From an uncultured Rhodospirillales bacterium (lineage in GTDB: Bacteria > Pseudomonadota > Alphaproteobacteria > RF32 > CAG-239): DNA of 5,749 bases. Under the pieces are notes generated by a model. It had not been told where the DNA came from. It saw only the letters and a list, made by a program, of their open reading frames with translations, and searched no databases. The stretch's first letter is position 1; each line of letters opens with the position of its first letter. Below are positions 1 to 5,749 of this stretch, one piece after another. The position numbers were made by a program, and so were the translations under genes. The stretch spans positions 1-5,749 of the forward strand of contig CADBMA010000003.1 in NCBI GenBank assembly GCA_902795665.1, given 5' to 3'.

Positions 1-32
1 ATATTTTACAACACTAAACAAAGGAACTAAAA

Positions 33-266
33 ATGAATATTCTCGAAAAAATGATTAATAACTGTAAACAAGCCGGATTTGAGGCAACAGAAAATCTTGA
101 AAAAATAGCTCGAGCCAAAAATATGATGTTTGGCGATAAAGAATGGTATCGTTGCCCGTGTGATGGCCAAAATAGTAATCGTTATTGCATATCTGAGCTT
201 TGTCGCAATGATATTGAACGAGATGGAATTTGTCATTGCCGCTGTTATAAAAAAGCTCAAGCCTAA
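33..266 (+). CDS. Small cysteine-rich protein resembling ferredoxin:thioredoxin reductase catalytic chain
   Basis: This 77-residue protein has a short helical-looking N-terminal half and a C-terminal half dense in cysteines: C41-P-C43, C52, C57, C67-H-C69 and C71. The CPC near the middle and the 'DGICHC' near the end match the catalytic (beta) chain of ferredoxin:thioredoxin reductase. In that family a [4Fe-4S] cluster sits beside a redox-active disulfide and reduces thioredoxin-like partners. By that comparison C41, C67 and two middle cysteines would bind the cluster, and C43 and C69 would form the disulfide. The middle CPC of the family is absent; C52 and C57 may replace it. The protein is shorter than plant and cyanobacterial chains of about 110 residues. 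No signal peptide or membrane segment is visible, so it is probably cytoplasmic. An AAGGA Shine-Dalgarno at 21-25, seven bases before the ATG, supports the start. No ferredoxin, thioredoxin or variable-chain gene is next to it in the window. The family call is an inference from the cysteine pattern; another small Fe-S or zinc-binding protein remains possible. Confidence 0.62.
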   Translation: MNILEKMINNCKQAGFEATENLEKIARAKNMMFGDKEWYRCPCDGQNSNRYCISELCRNDIERDGICHCRCYKKAQA

Positions 267-329
267 AAAGTAACGATATTTTTACCTAAATCTGCTAAAC
301 TGTCGCAAAACCAACAAAGGAAAAAGCTC

Positions 330-1439
330 ATGTTGTTGATAAAAAGAATTTTTCTGGGTATTGCCGCCATTGTTTTAATTTTTTTGGGGGGCAACGGAGC
401 CCAAAGTACCGACAGCCTAATACAGGGCAGCGGTCTTATTGGTATCGGGGTTGGAATAATTGCACTCTATATTTTTGCTAAATTAATATGGAAAGCCATG
501 GGGTGTCTGCCATCCTTGATACTTTTAGCCGGCATGATTTTCTTTTTGCTCTATGCAATGGGAGCTTTTAAAGGCGGAATTAACAATGTTGTGCCTAACC
601 TTAAAGATTTTTTTGGAAAAAGCAGTTCTTCTGTTGGCGGAACCATGAGCGAAAGCAATACAGCACAAATTGAAGAAACCCGCCCTCCGGTGATAGAATT
701 AGGCATAAACGAAAACTTTGGAGATATAAAAGTTTCTGACGCACCTAATACGCTCAACCAGCAAAACCAACCTGCTCAAGAAGAACAAAACGAAACAAAA
801 GAAAATCCACAAAATAAAAACGTTATTCCTGAGCCGGAACCGATTGTAGATAGCTCGCCCAAAAGAGCGCCGCAGCAACAAGAGGGCGGAAAAGTTATGG
901 GATTTATCAATAAACTTATTGGGGGCAACAACACAGTTGTAGCACCGCGCAACTTTAATCCTAAAGACTATCCGGCAGTATACGGCACAGTCCAGATTGT
1001 TGATGGAGATACAATGATTATGCGCAACCACTACATAAGACTTTACGGTATAGATGCTCCGGATATAAAACAATCTTGCGCCAACTCACAAGGGCGCGCA
1101 TATCAGTGCGGAAAAGAAGCAGCCTTATGGCTTCAGAGTTGGATTCAGGATAATGAAATTGAATGCCATGTCTTAAAACAAGATTCTAAAGGCGATGTTG
1201 TGGCAACCTGCTCGCTGGGACAATATGATATAGGAGCCGCACTGGTCACTGCCGGCTGGGCGGTAACACTACCGGAAAACAACATATATAAACCATATGA
1301 AGCACAGGCCCAAAAAGCCAAAAGAGGAATGTGGCAAGGACAATTTTACAAGCCATGGGATTGGATTAAAATCCAAAGCAAAAAACCCAAAATAAAAGTC
1401 ATAAAACCCAAGAAGAAAATGCTTTGGGATTATTTATAG
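330..1439 (+). CDS. Membrane-anchored staphylococcal nuclease-like (thermonuclease family) protein
   Basis: This 369-residue protein has three parts. Hydrophobic segments lie at about 4-22, 33-52 and 60-80. A linker rich in Q, N, E and P (about 100-200) follows. An SNase-like domain occupies about 215-346, followed by a lysine-rich tail. The charge pattern (K5/R6 before segment 1, K51 and K55 between segments 2 and 3) suggests the linker and nuclease domain face the periplasm. Cysteines 250, 260, 279 and 294 in the domain could form disulfides there. The family normally cleaves DNA or RNA using Ca2+. Aligned by eye to S. aureus nuclease, D227 (in VDGDT), R237 and D242 match D21, R35 and D40. 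Glu43 becomes D245, and Arg87 (usual 'YGR') becomes D289 in 'KGD'. Activity is therefore uncertain. The 'YKPWDW' end of the domain is typical of alphaproteobacterial members. The ATG has an AAAGGA Shine-Dalgarno eight bases upstream. The 63-base gap before it shows no clear promoter or hairpin. The fold is confident; substrate and activity are not. Confidence 0.85.
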   Translation: MLLIKRIFLGIAAIVLIFLGGNGAQSTDSLIQGSGLIGIGVGIIALYIFAKLIWKAMGCLPSLILLAGMIFFLLYAMGAFKGGINNVVPNLKDFFGKSSSSVGGTMSESNTAQIEETRPPVIELGINENFGDIKVSDAPNTLNQQNQPAQEEQNETKENPQNKNVIPEPEPIVDSSPKRAPQQQEGGKVMGFINKLIGGNNTVVAPRNFNPKDYPAVYGTVQIVDGDTMIMRNHYIRLYGIDAPDIKQSCANSQGRAYQCGKEAALWLQSWIQDNEIECHVLKQDSKGDVVATCSLGQYDIGAALVTAGWAVTLPENNIYKPYEAQAQKAKRGMWQGQFYKPWDWIKIQSKKPKIKVIKPKKKMLWDYL

Positions 1440-1447
1440 AGAAAAAA

Positions 1448-1897
1448 ATGGAATTTATTTGTGCAACAGAGGCAGATACTATAAAACTTGGCGAAAAACT
1501 TGCGGCATTTGCCAAACAAGGAGATGTTTTTGCCATGTTTGGAACGCTTGGTATGGGCAAAAGTGTTTTGTCCCGAGCTTTTATAAAATCTCTAACCGGA
1601 GCAGAAGAAGTCCCCAGCCCGACATTTACATTGGTACAGAGCTACGAAGCAGATAATTTTGAAATATATCATTATGATCTATATCGTATAAAATCGGCCG
1701 AAGAAATTTTTGAACTGGGCATGGAAGAAGCGCTATACGAAGGCGTTTGTTTGATTGAATGGCCGGAAAAAATGGGAGGGTACTTGCCACATAATGCGTT
1801 TATTGTGAGCATAAATCCCTTCGGTAGCGGCAGAAAAATTACAATTGAAAATAAAGATATAGCTAAACAAAAAAGATTGGCGGCACTAAATGACTGA
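1448..1897 (+). CDS. tsaE: tRNA threonylcarbamoyladenosine biosynthesis ATPase TsaE
   Basis: TsaE is the small ATPase that, with TsaB and TsaD, drives transfer of the threonylcarbamoyl group to A37 of tRNAs reading ANN codons. It acts in the cytoplasm and the modification is needed for accurate decoding. The 149-residue product has the expected family features: P-loop GTLGMGKS at residues 32-39, SPTFTL at 57-62, HYDLYR at 75-80 and IEWPEK at 103-108. Length is normal for the family. The frame stays open upstream to a TTG at 1424, inside the nuclease gene. I prefer the ATG at 1448 because 'MEFICATEADT' matches the usual N-terminus and a weak GAG (1439-1441) lies six bases before it. The gene starts nine bases after the preceding stop. 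It ends overlapping hprK by 8 bases, so the two are probably co-transcribed. tsaB and tsaD are not in the window. Confidence 0.93.
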   Translation: MEFICATEADTIKLGEKLAAFAKQGDVFAMFGTLGMGKSVLSRAFIKSLTGAEEVPSPTFTLVQSYEADNFEIYHYDLYRIKSAEEIFELGMEEALYEGVCLIEWPEKMGGYLPHNAFIVSINPFGSGRKITIENKDIAKQKRLAALND

Positions 1898-2306
1898 AAA
1901 CATTCATGCTACAGCGGTTGCCATAGATGGAAAAGCAATTTTATTAATCGGTCAGTCAGGAAGCGGAAAATCAGATTTGGCGCTGCGCTTAATAATGAAC
2001 AAGAACGCTGTTCTTATAGCCGATGATAGGGTTGATATTGTTAATGTGAACGGTGTTTTAAAAGCAAGTTGTCCGCAAAACATTAAAGGATTGCTTGAGG
2101 TTAGGGGGGTTGGAATCTGTAAATACCCCTTTATTGATGCAGCAGAAGTTAAAATGGCAATACAACTGGTTTCATCACCGGATGAGGTTGACAGACTTCC
2201 CGAATATACAACCCAAAAATTCTGCGGAGTAAATATTCCGTGCATAAAATTATGGGCATTTGAAAATTCTGCACCAGATAAAATAATTGCAGCTTGTAAC
2301 AGATAA
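1890..2306 (+). CDS. hprK: Short HPr kinase/phosphorylase (catalytic domain only)
   Basis: HPr kinase/phosphorylase phosphorylates and dephosphorylates a serine of the phosphocarrier HPr and so ties carbon or nitrogen status to regulation. The 138-residue product corresponds only to the C-terminal catalytic domain. It shows H6 before the P-loop (equivalent to the family's catalytic-region histidine), Walker A GQSGSGKS at 21-28, ADDR at 44-47 with the acidic pair D45/D46, and the family signature LEVRGVGI at 69-76. The N-terminal half found in Firmicutes enzymes (about 310 residues in all) is missing. This short form is the normal one in Alphaproteobacteria, where it serves an incomplete phosphotransferase system rather than sugar uptake, so this is probably not a truncation. 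The C-terminal part ('RLPE' at about 103-106 and 'FENSAP' near the end) also fits the short alphaproteobacterial type. The ATG lies inside the end of tsaE and has no strong Shine-Dalgarno, which suggests translational coupling. No HPr, EI or EIIA gene is nearby. Confidence 0.9.
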   Translation: MTENIHATAVAIDGKAILLIGQSGSGKSDLALRLIMNKNAVLIADDRVDIVNVNGVLKASCPQNIKGLLEVRGVGICKYPFIDAAEVKMAIQLVSSPDEVDRLPEYTTQKFCGVNIPCIKLWAFENSAPDKIIAACNR

Positions 2307-2310
2307 TTAC

Positions 2311-2339
2311 TTGCGTTTTTCTGTCGGTTATTTTATCAT
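2311..2339 (+). promoter_or_regulatory. Possible sigma-70-type promoter for mlaE-mlaF-radA
   Basis: In the 61-base gap between hprK and mlaE, TTGCGT (2311-2316) and TATCAT (2334-2339) are separated by 17 bases. The -10 matches the consensus at five of six positions; the -35 matches only the TTG. Spacing is ideal, but the sequence is AT-rich and chance matches are likely. The gap shows no convincing terminator hairpin, so read-through from tsaE-hprK is also possible. Confidence 0.3.
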
Positions 2340-2354
2340 TTCACATATTTTAAT

Positions 2355-2358
2355 AGGA
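2355..2358 (+). promoter_or_regulatory. Shine-Dalgarno that fixes the mlaE start
   Basis: AGGA lies nine bases before the ATG at 2368. The frame is open upstream to a TTG at 2287 inside hprK. That longer form would add 27 residues with no resemblance to the family and has no ribosome site, so the ATG at 2368 is preferred. Confidence 0.65.
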
Positions 2359-2367
2359 AATCATACA

Positions 2368-3159
2368 ATGTTGATAAAATATATCGAAAATTTTCTGCGC
2401 GCCCTTGGCAAACCTCTGGTAGGTTTTGTTTCCCGCCTTGGTGAATTGTCTTTGTTTATTATCAGAGCCCTGTATAACTGCGCTACACCGCCTTTTTATT
2501 TGAAGCTTTTGCTCAAACAAATGGTAGATATAGGTTTCTACTCACTTCCGGTTGTTGCCTTAACAACAGTATTTGCCGGCATGGTCATTGCATTGCAGAC
2601 CAATGCCGGATTTTCAAGCTATGGAGCAGAAAGCGCTGTTGCAACCGTAGTTTTAATTGCAGTCACGCGTGAATTGGCTCCGGTTTTTTCGGGGTTAATG
2701 GTCGCCGGACGTATTGGCGCAGCAATGGCAGCCGAAATAGGAACAATGCGCGTAACTGAGCAAATTGACGCACTATCAACACTTTCAACCAATCCATATA
2801 AATATCTGGTCACTCCTCGCTTATTGGCCGGAATTTTAGTTCTGCCGATTTTGGTGCTTATTGGTGACATAATAGGTATTTTTGGCGGATATACTGTAGC
2901 AATATATCAACTTGAGTATAATGCTGCCAACTATATCAATACCACAATCAATGAATTGGCGGCAATTGATGTAATAACCGGTTTGGTTAAAGGTGCTGTT
3001 TTTGGTTTTATTATTGCACTCATGGGATGTTATAACGGATACAAATCAAGAGGCGGAGCACAAGGAGTTGGAACTGCTACAACCAACGCGGTGGTTGCAT
3101 CATCAATTTTGATTTTAATTTTCAATTATATCATCACCGGTATGATTTTTACCAAGTAG
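2368..3159 (+). CDS. mlaE: MlaE-type permease of an MCE phospholipid ABC transporter
   Basis: MlaE is the inner-membrane permease of the Mla system, which moves phospholipids between the inner and outer membranes and helps keep the outer leaflet of the outer membrane free of phospholipid. The product, taken from the ATG at 2368, is 263 residues, the usual size. An amphipathic N-terminal segment is followed by hydrophobic segments at about 56-78, 90-118, 152-176, 203-222 and 243-260. The family core is clear: RELAPVFSGLMVAGRIGAAM at 101-120, then AAEIGTMRVTEQIDAL at 121-136, and GAQGVGTATT near 230-239. The mlaF ATPase gene follows nine bases after the stop, consistent with an MlaE2F2 inner-membrane core. 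The MCE-domain partner MlaD, the periplasmic carrier MlaC and the STAS protein MlaB are not encoded next to it. In Alphaproteobacteria these may lie elsewhere in the genome. A homologous MCE transporter with another lipid substrate cannot be excluded from sequence alone. Confidence 0.93.
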   Translation: MLIKYIENFLRALGKPLVGFVSRLGELSLFIIRALYNCATPPFYLKLLLKQMVDIGFYSLPVVALTTVFAGMVIALQTNAGFSSYGAESAVATVVLIAVTRELAPVFSGLMVAGRIGAAMAAEIGTMRVTEQIDALSTLSTNPYKYLVTPRLLAGILVLPILVLIGDIIGIFGGYTVAIYQLEYNAANYINTTINELAAIDVITGLVKGAVFGFIIALMGCYNGYKSRGGAQGVGTATTNAVVASSILILIFNYIITGMIFTK

Positions 3160-3162
3160 GAG
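3158..3162 (+). promoter_or_regulatory. Shine-Dalgarno overlapping the mlaE stop codon
   Basis: AGGAG begins within the TAG stop of mlaE (3157-3159) and lies six bases before the ATG at 3169. A TTG at 3163 is in frame but touches the AGGAG directly, leaving no spacer, so the ATG is the likely mlaF start. Confidence 0.8.
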
Positions 3163-3168
3163 TTGGAT

Positions 3169-3933
3169 ATGAAAAACCCAAAAATAGCAGTTAAAAATCT
3201 TCATAAAGCATTCGGCGATAAAACAGTTTTAGACGGTGTTGATTTAGAGATAGCCTCTGGCGAATCGTTAGTGGTTATAGGTGGATCCGGCACCGGAAAA
3301 TCAGTCTTAATTAAATGTATTCAAGGATTAATTACACCGGATAGCGGATCAATAAAGATAGATGGATTTGAAACAATTGGTGCTGAACGTAAAGATGCCG
3401 AGAAATTTTATGCCAAAATGGGGATGCTGTTTCAAGGAGGAGCGTTGTTTGATAGCTTGACCGTATGGGAAAATGTTGCCTTCGGTTTGATTGAAAATCA
3501 AAAAATGTCCCGCAAGCAGGCCAAAGAAATGGCAATAAAATATCTTCACCAAGTTGGATTGAGCGCAGATGTTGCAGATTTATCTCCATCAGAACTTTCC
3601 GGAGGTATGCAAAAACGAGTTGGTTTGGCACGCGCCATTGCCACCCAGCCGGATATAATATTTTTTGATGAGCCCACCACCGGTCTTGACCCGATTATGG
3701 CCGATGTTATCAATGATTTGATTATTAATTCGGTTAAAAAAATTGGCGCCAGCGCCTTGACCATAACCCACGATATGGCCTCGGCTCGTAAAATAGCCGA
3801 TAGAATAGCAATGCTGTACAAAGGAAAGATTGTTTGGCAAGGAACGGTTGAAGAATTGAAAAAAACAGACAATCCATATGTTATACAGTTTATGAACGGC
3901 AGTTCTCAAGGTCCGATAAAAGTAGAGCTTTAG
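3169..3933 (+). CDS. mlaF: MlaF-type ATPase of an MCE phospholipid ABC transporter
   Basis: This is the cytoplasmic ATPase that powers the MlaE permease. The 254-residue product has all ABC motifs: Walker A GGSGTGKS at 38-45, Q-loop glutamine Q89 in 'MLFQGGALFDSLTVWENV', signature LSGGMQKR at 143-150, Walker B IIFFDEP at 163-169 with catalytic E168, D-loop GLDP at 172-175 and H-loop H201. The 'FQGGALFDSLTVWEN' stretch and signature 'LSGGMQKRVGLARA' are typical of the Mla/Mkl subfamily rather than amino-acid or metal importers. The C-terminal tail ('QFMNGSSQGPI') resembles the MlaF tail that in E. coli contacts MlaB, yet no mlaB is adjacent. The start was chosen by the AGGAG site six bases upstream. 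Tight packing with mlaE before it and radA after it suggests one transcript. Confidence 0.94.
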   Translation: MKNPKIAVKNLHKAFGDKTVLDGVDLEIASGESLVVIGGSGTGKSVLIKCIQGLITPDSGSIKIDGFETIGAERKDAEKFYAKMGMLFQGGALFDSLTVWENVAFGLIENQKMSRKQAKEMAIKYLHQVGLSADVADLSPSELSGGMQKRVGLARAIATQPDIIFFDEPTTGLDPIMADVINDLIINSVKKIGASALTITHDMASARKIADRIAMLYKGKIVWQGTVEELKKTDNPYVIQFMNGSSQGPIKVEL

Positions 3934-3936
3934 GAG
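3932..3936 (+). promoter_or_regulatory. Shine-Dalgarno overlapping the mlaF stop codon
   Basis: AGGAG starts within the TAG stop of mlaF (3931-3933), five bases before the radA ATG at 3942. It repeats the arrangement at the mlaE-mlaF junction and suggests that ribosomes ending mlaF can re-initiate on radA. Confidence 0.8.
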
Positions 3937-3941
3937 ATAAA

Positions 3942-5315
3942 ATGGCTAAAAAATCATCAATTCAATATGCTTGTCAAAATTGCGGCTCATCTTATCCCAA
4001 ATGGCAGGGAAAGTGCGATTCTTGCGGAGAATGGAATACAATTGTTGAAGAACAAATTGCCGGTGAAGGTTTTTCAAACTTTAACCACAAACACAAAGGG
4101 AAAATCATTGATTTTGTGTCATTAAGCGGCAGCTCTCAAACTTTGGAAAGAATTTCAACCGGAATTAAAGAATTGGATAGAGTAAGCGGCGGAGGTCTGG
4201 TATCTGGATCAGTAATTTTGGTTGGCGGAGACCCTGGTATCGGCAAATCAACATTGTTACTGCAAGCTTGCGCCAGTATAGCCGGTTTACCGCTCAAGCC
4301 GGAATGTTATTATATCTCAGGAGAAGAGGCAATCGATCAGGTTCGTATTCGCGCCCAAAGGCTTGGTTTGGCACAATCTCCGGTAAATTTGGCCTCAGCT
4401 ACCGATGTCAAAGATATAGTATCCACACTCGAAAAAACCAATGCCAAAGTAGTGGTTATTGATTCAATTCAGACAATGTATTTAGAAGAAGCGGAATCCA
4501 CCCCCGGAAGCGTTTCGCAAGTGCGGGCCTGCGCATATGAACTGATAAAGCTGGCCAAAAAGAAAGGCTTTGTCTTATTTCTGGTTGGTCACGTCACCAA
4601 ACAAGGCTCAATTGCCGGTCCTCGGGTTTTAGAACACATGGTTGACACGGTTTTATATTTTGAAGGCGAAAGAGGTCATCAGTTTCGTATTTTGCGTGCG
4701 GTTAAAAACCGTTATGGCGCCACAGACGAAATCGGTGTTTTTGAAATGCAAGATAAAGGTCTGGTAGAAGTTGAAAACCCATCAGCACTATTTTTGGCAG
4801 AAAGACAAGGAAATATATCCGGATCATGTGTTTTTGCCGGAATAGAAGGATCAAGACCGGTTTTGGTTGAAATACAGGCCTTGGTTAGCCAAAGCGGGTA
4901 CGCCAGCCCCAAACGTGCTGTTGTCGGATGGGATTCGGGAAGATTGTCAATGGTTTTAGCTGTTCTTGAGGCTAGAGGAGGGTTAAATTTAAGCAGCCAA
5001 GATGTTTATCTTAACATTGCCGGAGGACTCAAAATCTCCGAACCGGCAGCCGATTTAGCTGTAGCGATGGCAATAATTTCTTCTTTGACCAATCGTCCTC
5101 TTCCTGCTGATATGGTGATATTTGGCGAGATAGGTCTTTCTGGGGAAATTAGAGCCGTAAGCCAACCGAATTTACGCCTCAAAGAGGCTGACAAGCTAGG
5201 TTTTAAAAGTGCAATAGTTCCTTCACAATATAAAAACGACAAAAACAAGTCTGCAAGCGGTATTACGCTTCATGAAATAGGAAATGTCCAAAAATTAATT
5301 AACTGGTTTAATTAA
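3942..5315 (+). CDS. radA: DNA recombination and repair ATPase RadA (Sms)
   Basis: RadA is a RecA-related hexameric ATPase that processes branched recombination intermediates and extends strand exchange. The 457-residue product is full length for the family. An N-terminal zinc finger has C11-x2-C14 and C25-x2-C28. The RecA-like core has Walker A GGDPGIGKST at 95-104 and Walker B VVVIDSIQT at 170-178. The RadA-specific KNRYG motif at 255-259 is the family hallmark (KNRFG in E. coli). The C-terminal part (about 275-457) is the Lon-protease-like domain, including 'GWDSGRLSMVLAVLEAR' and 'GEIGLSGEIR'; in RadA it is a structural and DNA-binding module rather than an active protease. Start is an ATG with AGGAG five bases upstream. 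It follows mlaF by eight bases and precedes cvpA by 11, so it sits within a probable operon. No missing motif or frameshift was seen. Confidence 0.97.
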   Translation: MAKKSSIQYACQNCGSSYPKWQGKCDSCGEWNTIVEEQIAGEGFSNFNHKHKGKIIDFVSLSGSSQTLERISTGIKELDRVSGGGLVSGSVILVGGDPGIGKSTLLLQACASIAGLPLKPECYYISGEEAIDQVRIRAQRLGLAQSPVNLASATDVKDIVSTLEKTNAKVVVIDSIQTMYLEEAESTPGSVSQVRACAYELIKLAKKKGFVLFLVGHVTKQGSIAGPRVLEHMVDTVLYFEGERGHQFRILRAVKNRYGATDEIGVFEMQDKGLVEVENPSALFLAERQGNISGSCVFAGIEGSRPVLVEIQALVSQSGYASPKRAVVGWDSGRLSMVLAVLEARGGLNLSSQDVYLNIAGGLKISEPAADLAVAMAIISSLTNRPLPADMVIFGEIGLSGEIRAVSQPNLRLKEADKLGFKSAIVPSQYKNDKNKSASGITLHEIGNVQKLINWFN

Positions 5316-5326
5316 GGAAAATATTT

Positions 5327-5749
5327 ATGAATAATCTTGATATTTTTATTTTAATAGTTATTGCTATTTCTGCTCTGATAGCCCTCAACAGAGGACTGAT
5401 TAAAGAGGTCCTTTCAATTATCGGATGGATATTGTCAATTGTTGTAATAATTTTTATGTTGCCGATAGTTCAGCCGTTTATGCAACAATATACCGGCAGC
5501 GAGATGACTGCGGTTGCAGTATCATCAATATTGATTTTCATAATTTTCTTTATTGTCTGGATTATAATAACATCGCAAATAATTGATAAAATCCGCTCCA
5601 GCAAGCTGAGCTCATTAGACAGGATTTTAGGACTGTTTTTTGGCGTTATCCGCGCTTGTATATTGATAATTTTGTTTTATATCTTATCCGGATGGATTGT
5701 TCCCAAAGAAGAACAACCGGATATGTTTAAGGAGTCAAAATATTTTAAT
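5327..5749 (+). CDS. cvpA: CvpA family inner-membrane protein (3' end beyond window)
   Basis: The reading frame is open from the ATG at 5327 to the last base, giving 141 residues without a stop; the C-terminus lies outside the window. An AAGGA at 5314-5318, overlapping the radA stop TAA, is eight bases upstream. Hydrophobic segments lie at about 4-20, 29-48, 61-82 and 104-124. Features matching CvpA proteins are 'ALNRGLIKEVLSIIGW' at about 19-34 and 'SLDRILGLFFGVIRA' at about 96-110, the most conserved piece of the family. CvpA was named for colicin V production in E. coli; its molecular role is still poorly defined, with links to envelope stress tolerance. In many Alphaproteobacteria radA is followed by cvpA and then purF, so purF is expected just downstream. 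Alphaproteobacterial members are usually about 160-200 residues, so most of the protein is present here. Confidence 0.9.
   Translation, partial: MNNLDIFILIVIAISALIALNRGLIKEVLSIIGWILSIVVIIFMLPIVQPFMQQYTGSEMTAVAVSSILIFIIFFIVWIIITSQIIDKIRSSKLSSLDRILGLFFGVIRACILIILFYILSGWIVPKEEQPDMFKESKYFN

Noticed and set aside
27..260. Minus-strand open frame of 77 codons opposite the small cysteine-rich gene
   Set aside because: The + strand frame has a ribosome site and a recognisable cysteine pattern; the minus frame has neither.
267..329. Possible promoter or terminator in the 63-base gap before the nuclease gene
   Set aside because: No hairpin with a T-run and no well-spaced -35/-10 pair was found; only the Shine-Dalgarno is supported.
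699..1073. Open frame of 124 codons on the minus strand inside the nuclease gene
   Set aside because: It lies opposite a well-supported gene, has no recognisable domain, and its composition looks like a shadow of the coding strand.
1424..1447. TTG start for tsaE that would overlap the nuclease gene by 16 bases
   Set aside because: The added eight residues do not fit the family N-terminus and there is no good ribosome site; the ATG at 1448 fits better.
1890..2306. HprK as a broken gene missing its N-terminal half
   Set aside because: The short catalytic-only form is normal in Alphaproteobacteria and its motifs are intact.
2287..2367. TTG start extending MlaE by 27 residues into hprK
   Set aside because: The extension does not resemble the family, while the ATG at 2368 has AGGA nine bases upstream and gives the usual length.
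5327..5749. cvpA as a pseudogene because it has no stop in the window
   Set aside because: The frame is open to the last base and the family motifs are intact, so it is simply cut by the window edge.

Overview
The window is a densely packed stretch of an AT-rich genome (about 40% GC by eye). Eight genes all lie on the + strand, most separated by a few bases or overlapping. It is probably chromosomal DNA of an AT-rich alphaproteobacterium. The reasons are the short HprK that lacks the N-terminal domain, the mlaE-mlaF-radA-cvpA order, and a thermonuclease-type protein with the cysteine pattern common in that class. A host-associated or gut lineage is possible, but nothing in the sequence proves it.

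Region by region: positions 33-266 encode a very small cysteine-rich protein resembling the catalytic chain of ferredoxin:thioredoxin reductase. Positions 330-1439 encode a membrane-anchored, probably periplasmic staphylococcal-nuclease-like protein with three N-terminal membrane segments and a low-complexity linker. Positions 1448-2306 hold tsaE (tRNA t6A synthesis ATPase) and a short hprK, overlapping by 8 bases. A 61-base gap with a possible promoter follows. Then come mlaE and mlaF (permease and ATPase of an MCE-type phospholipid transporter), radA (DNA recombination and repair ATPase), and the first 141 codons of cvpA, which runs off the window edge. No tRNA, rRNA, CRISPR array, insertion sequence or clear terminator was found. 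No intergenic gap exceeds 63 bases.

The genes do not form one pathway; most are housekeeping genes packed into probable operons. The mlaE-mlaF and mlaF-radA junctions are tight: in both, the stop codon TAG is itself part of the Shine-Dalgarno sequence TAGGAG of the next gene, so translation is probably coupled. The lipid transporter genes lack adjacent mlaD, mlaC and mlaB.

The least ordinary parts are the two genes at the left end. The reductase-like protein has altered spacing of its cluster cysteines. The nuclease-like domain lacks the equivalent of a key catalytic arginine. I do not see a clear undescribed multi-gene system here; these two proteins are the best candidates for something new.
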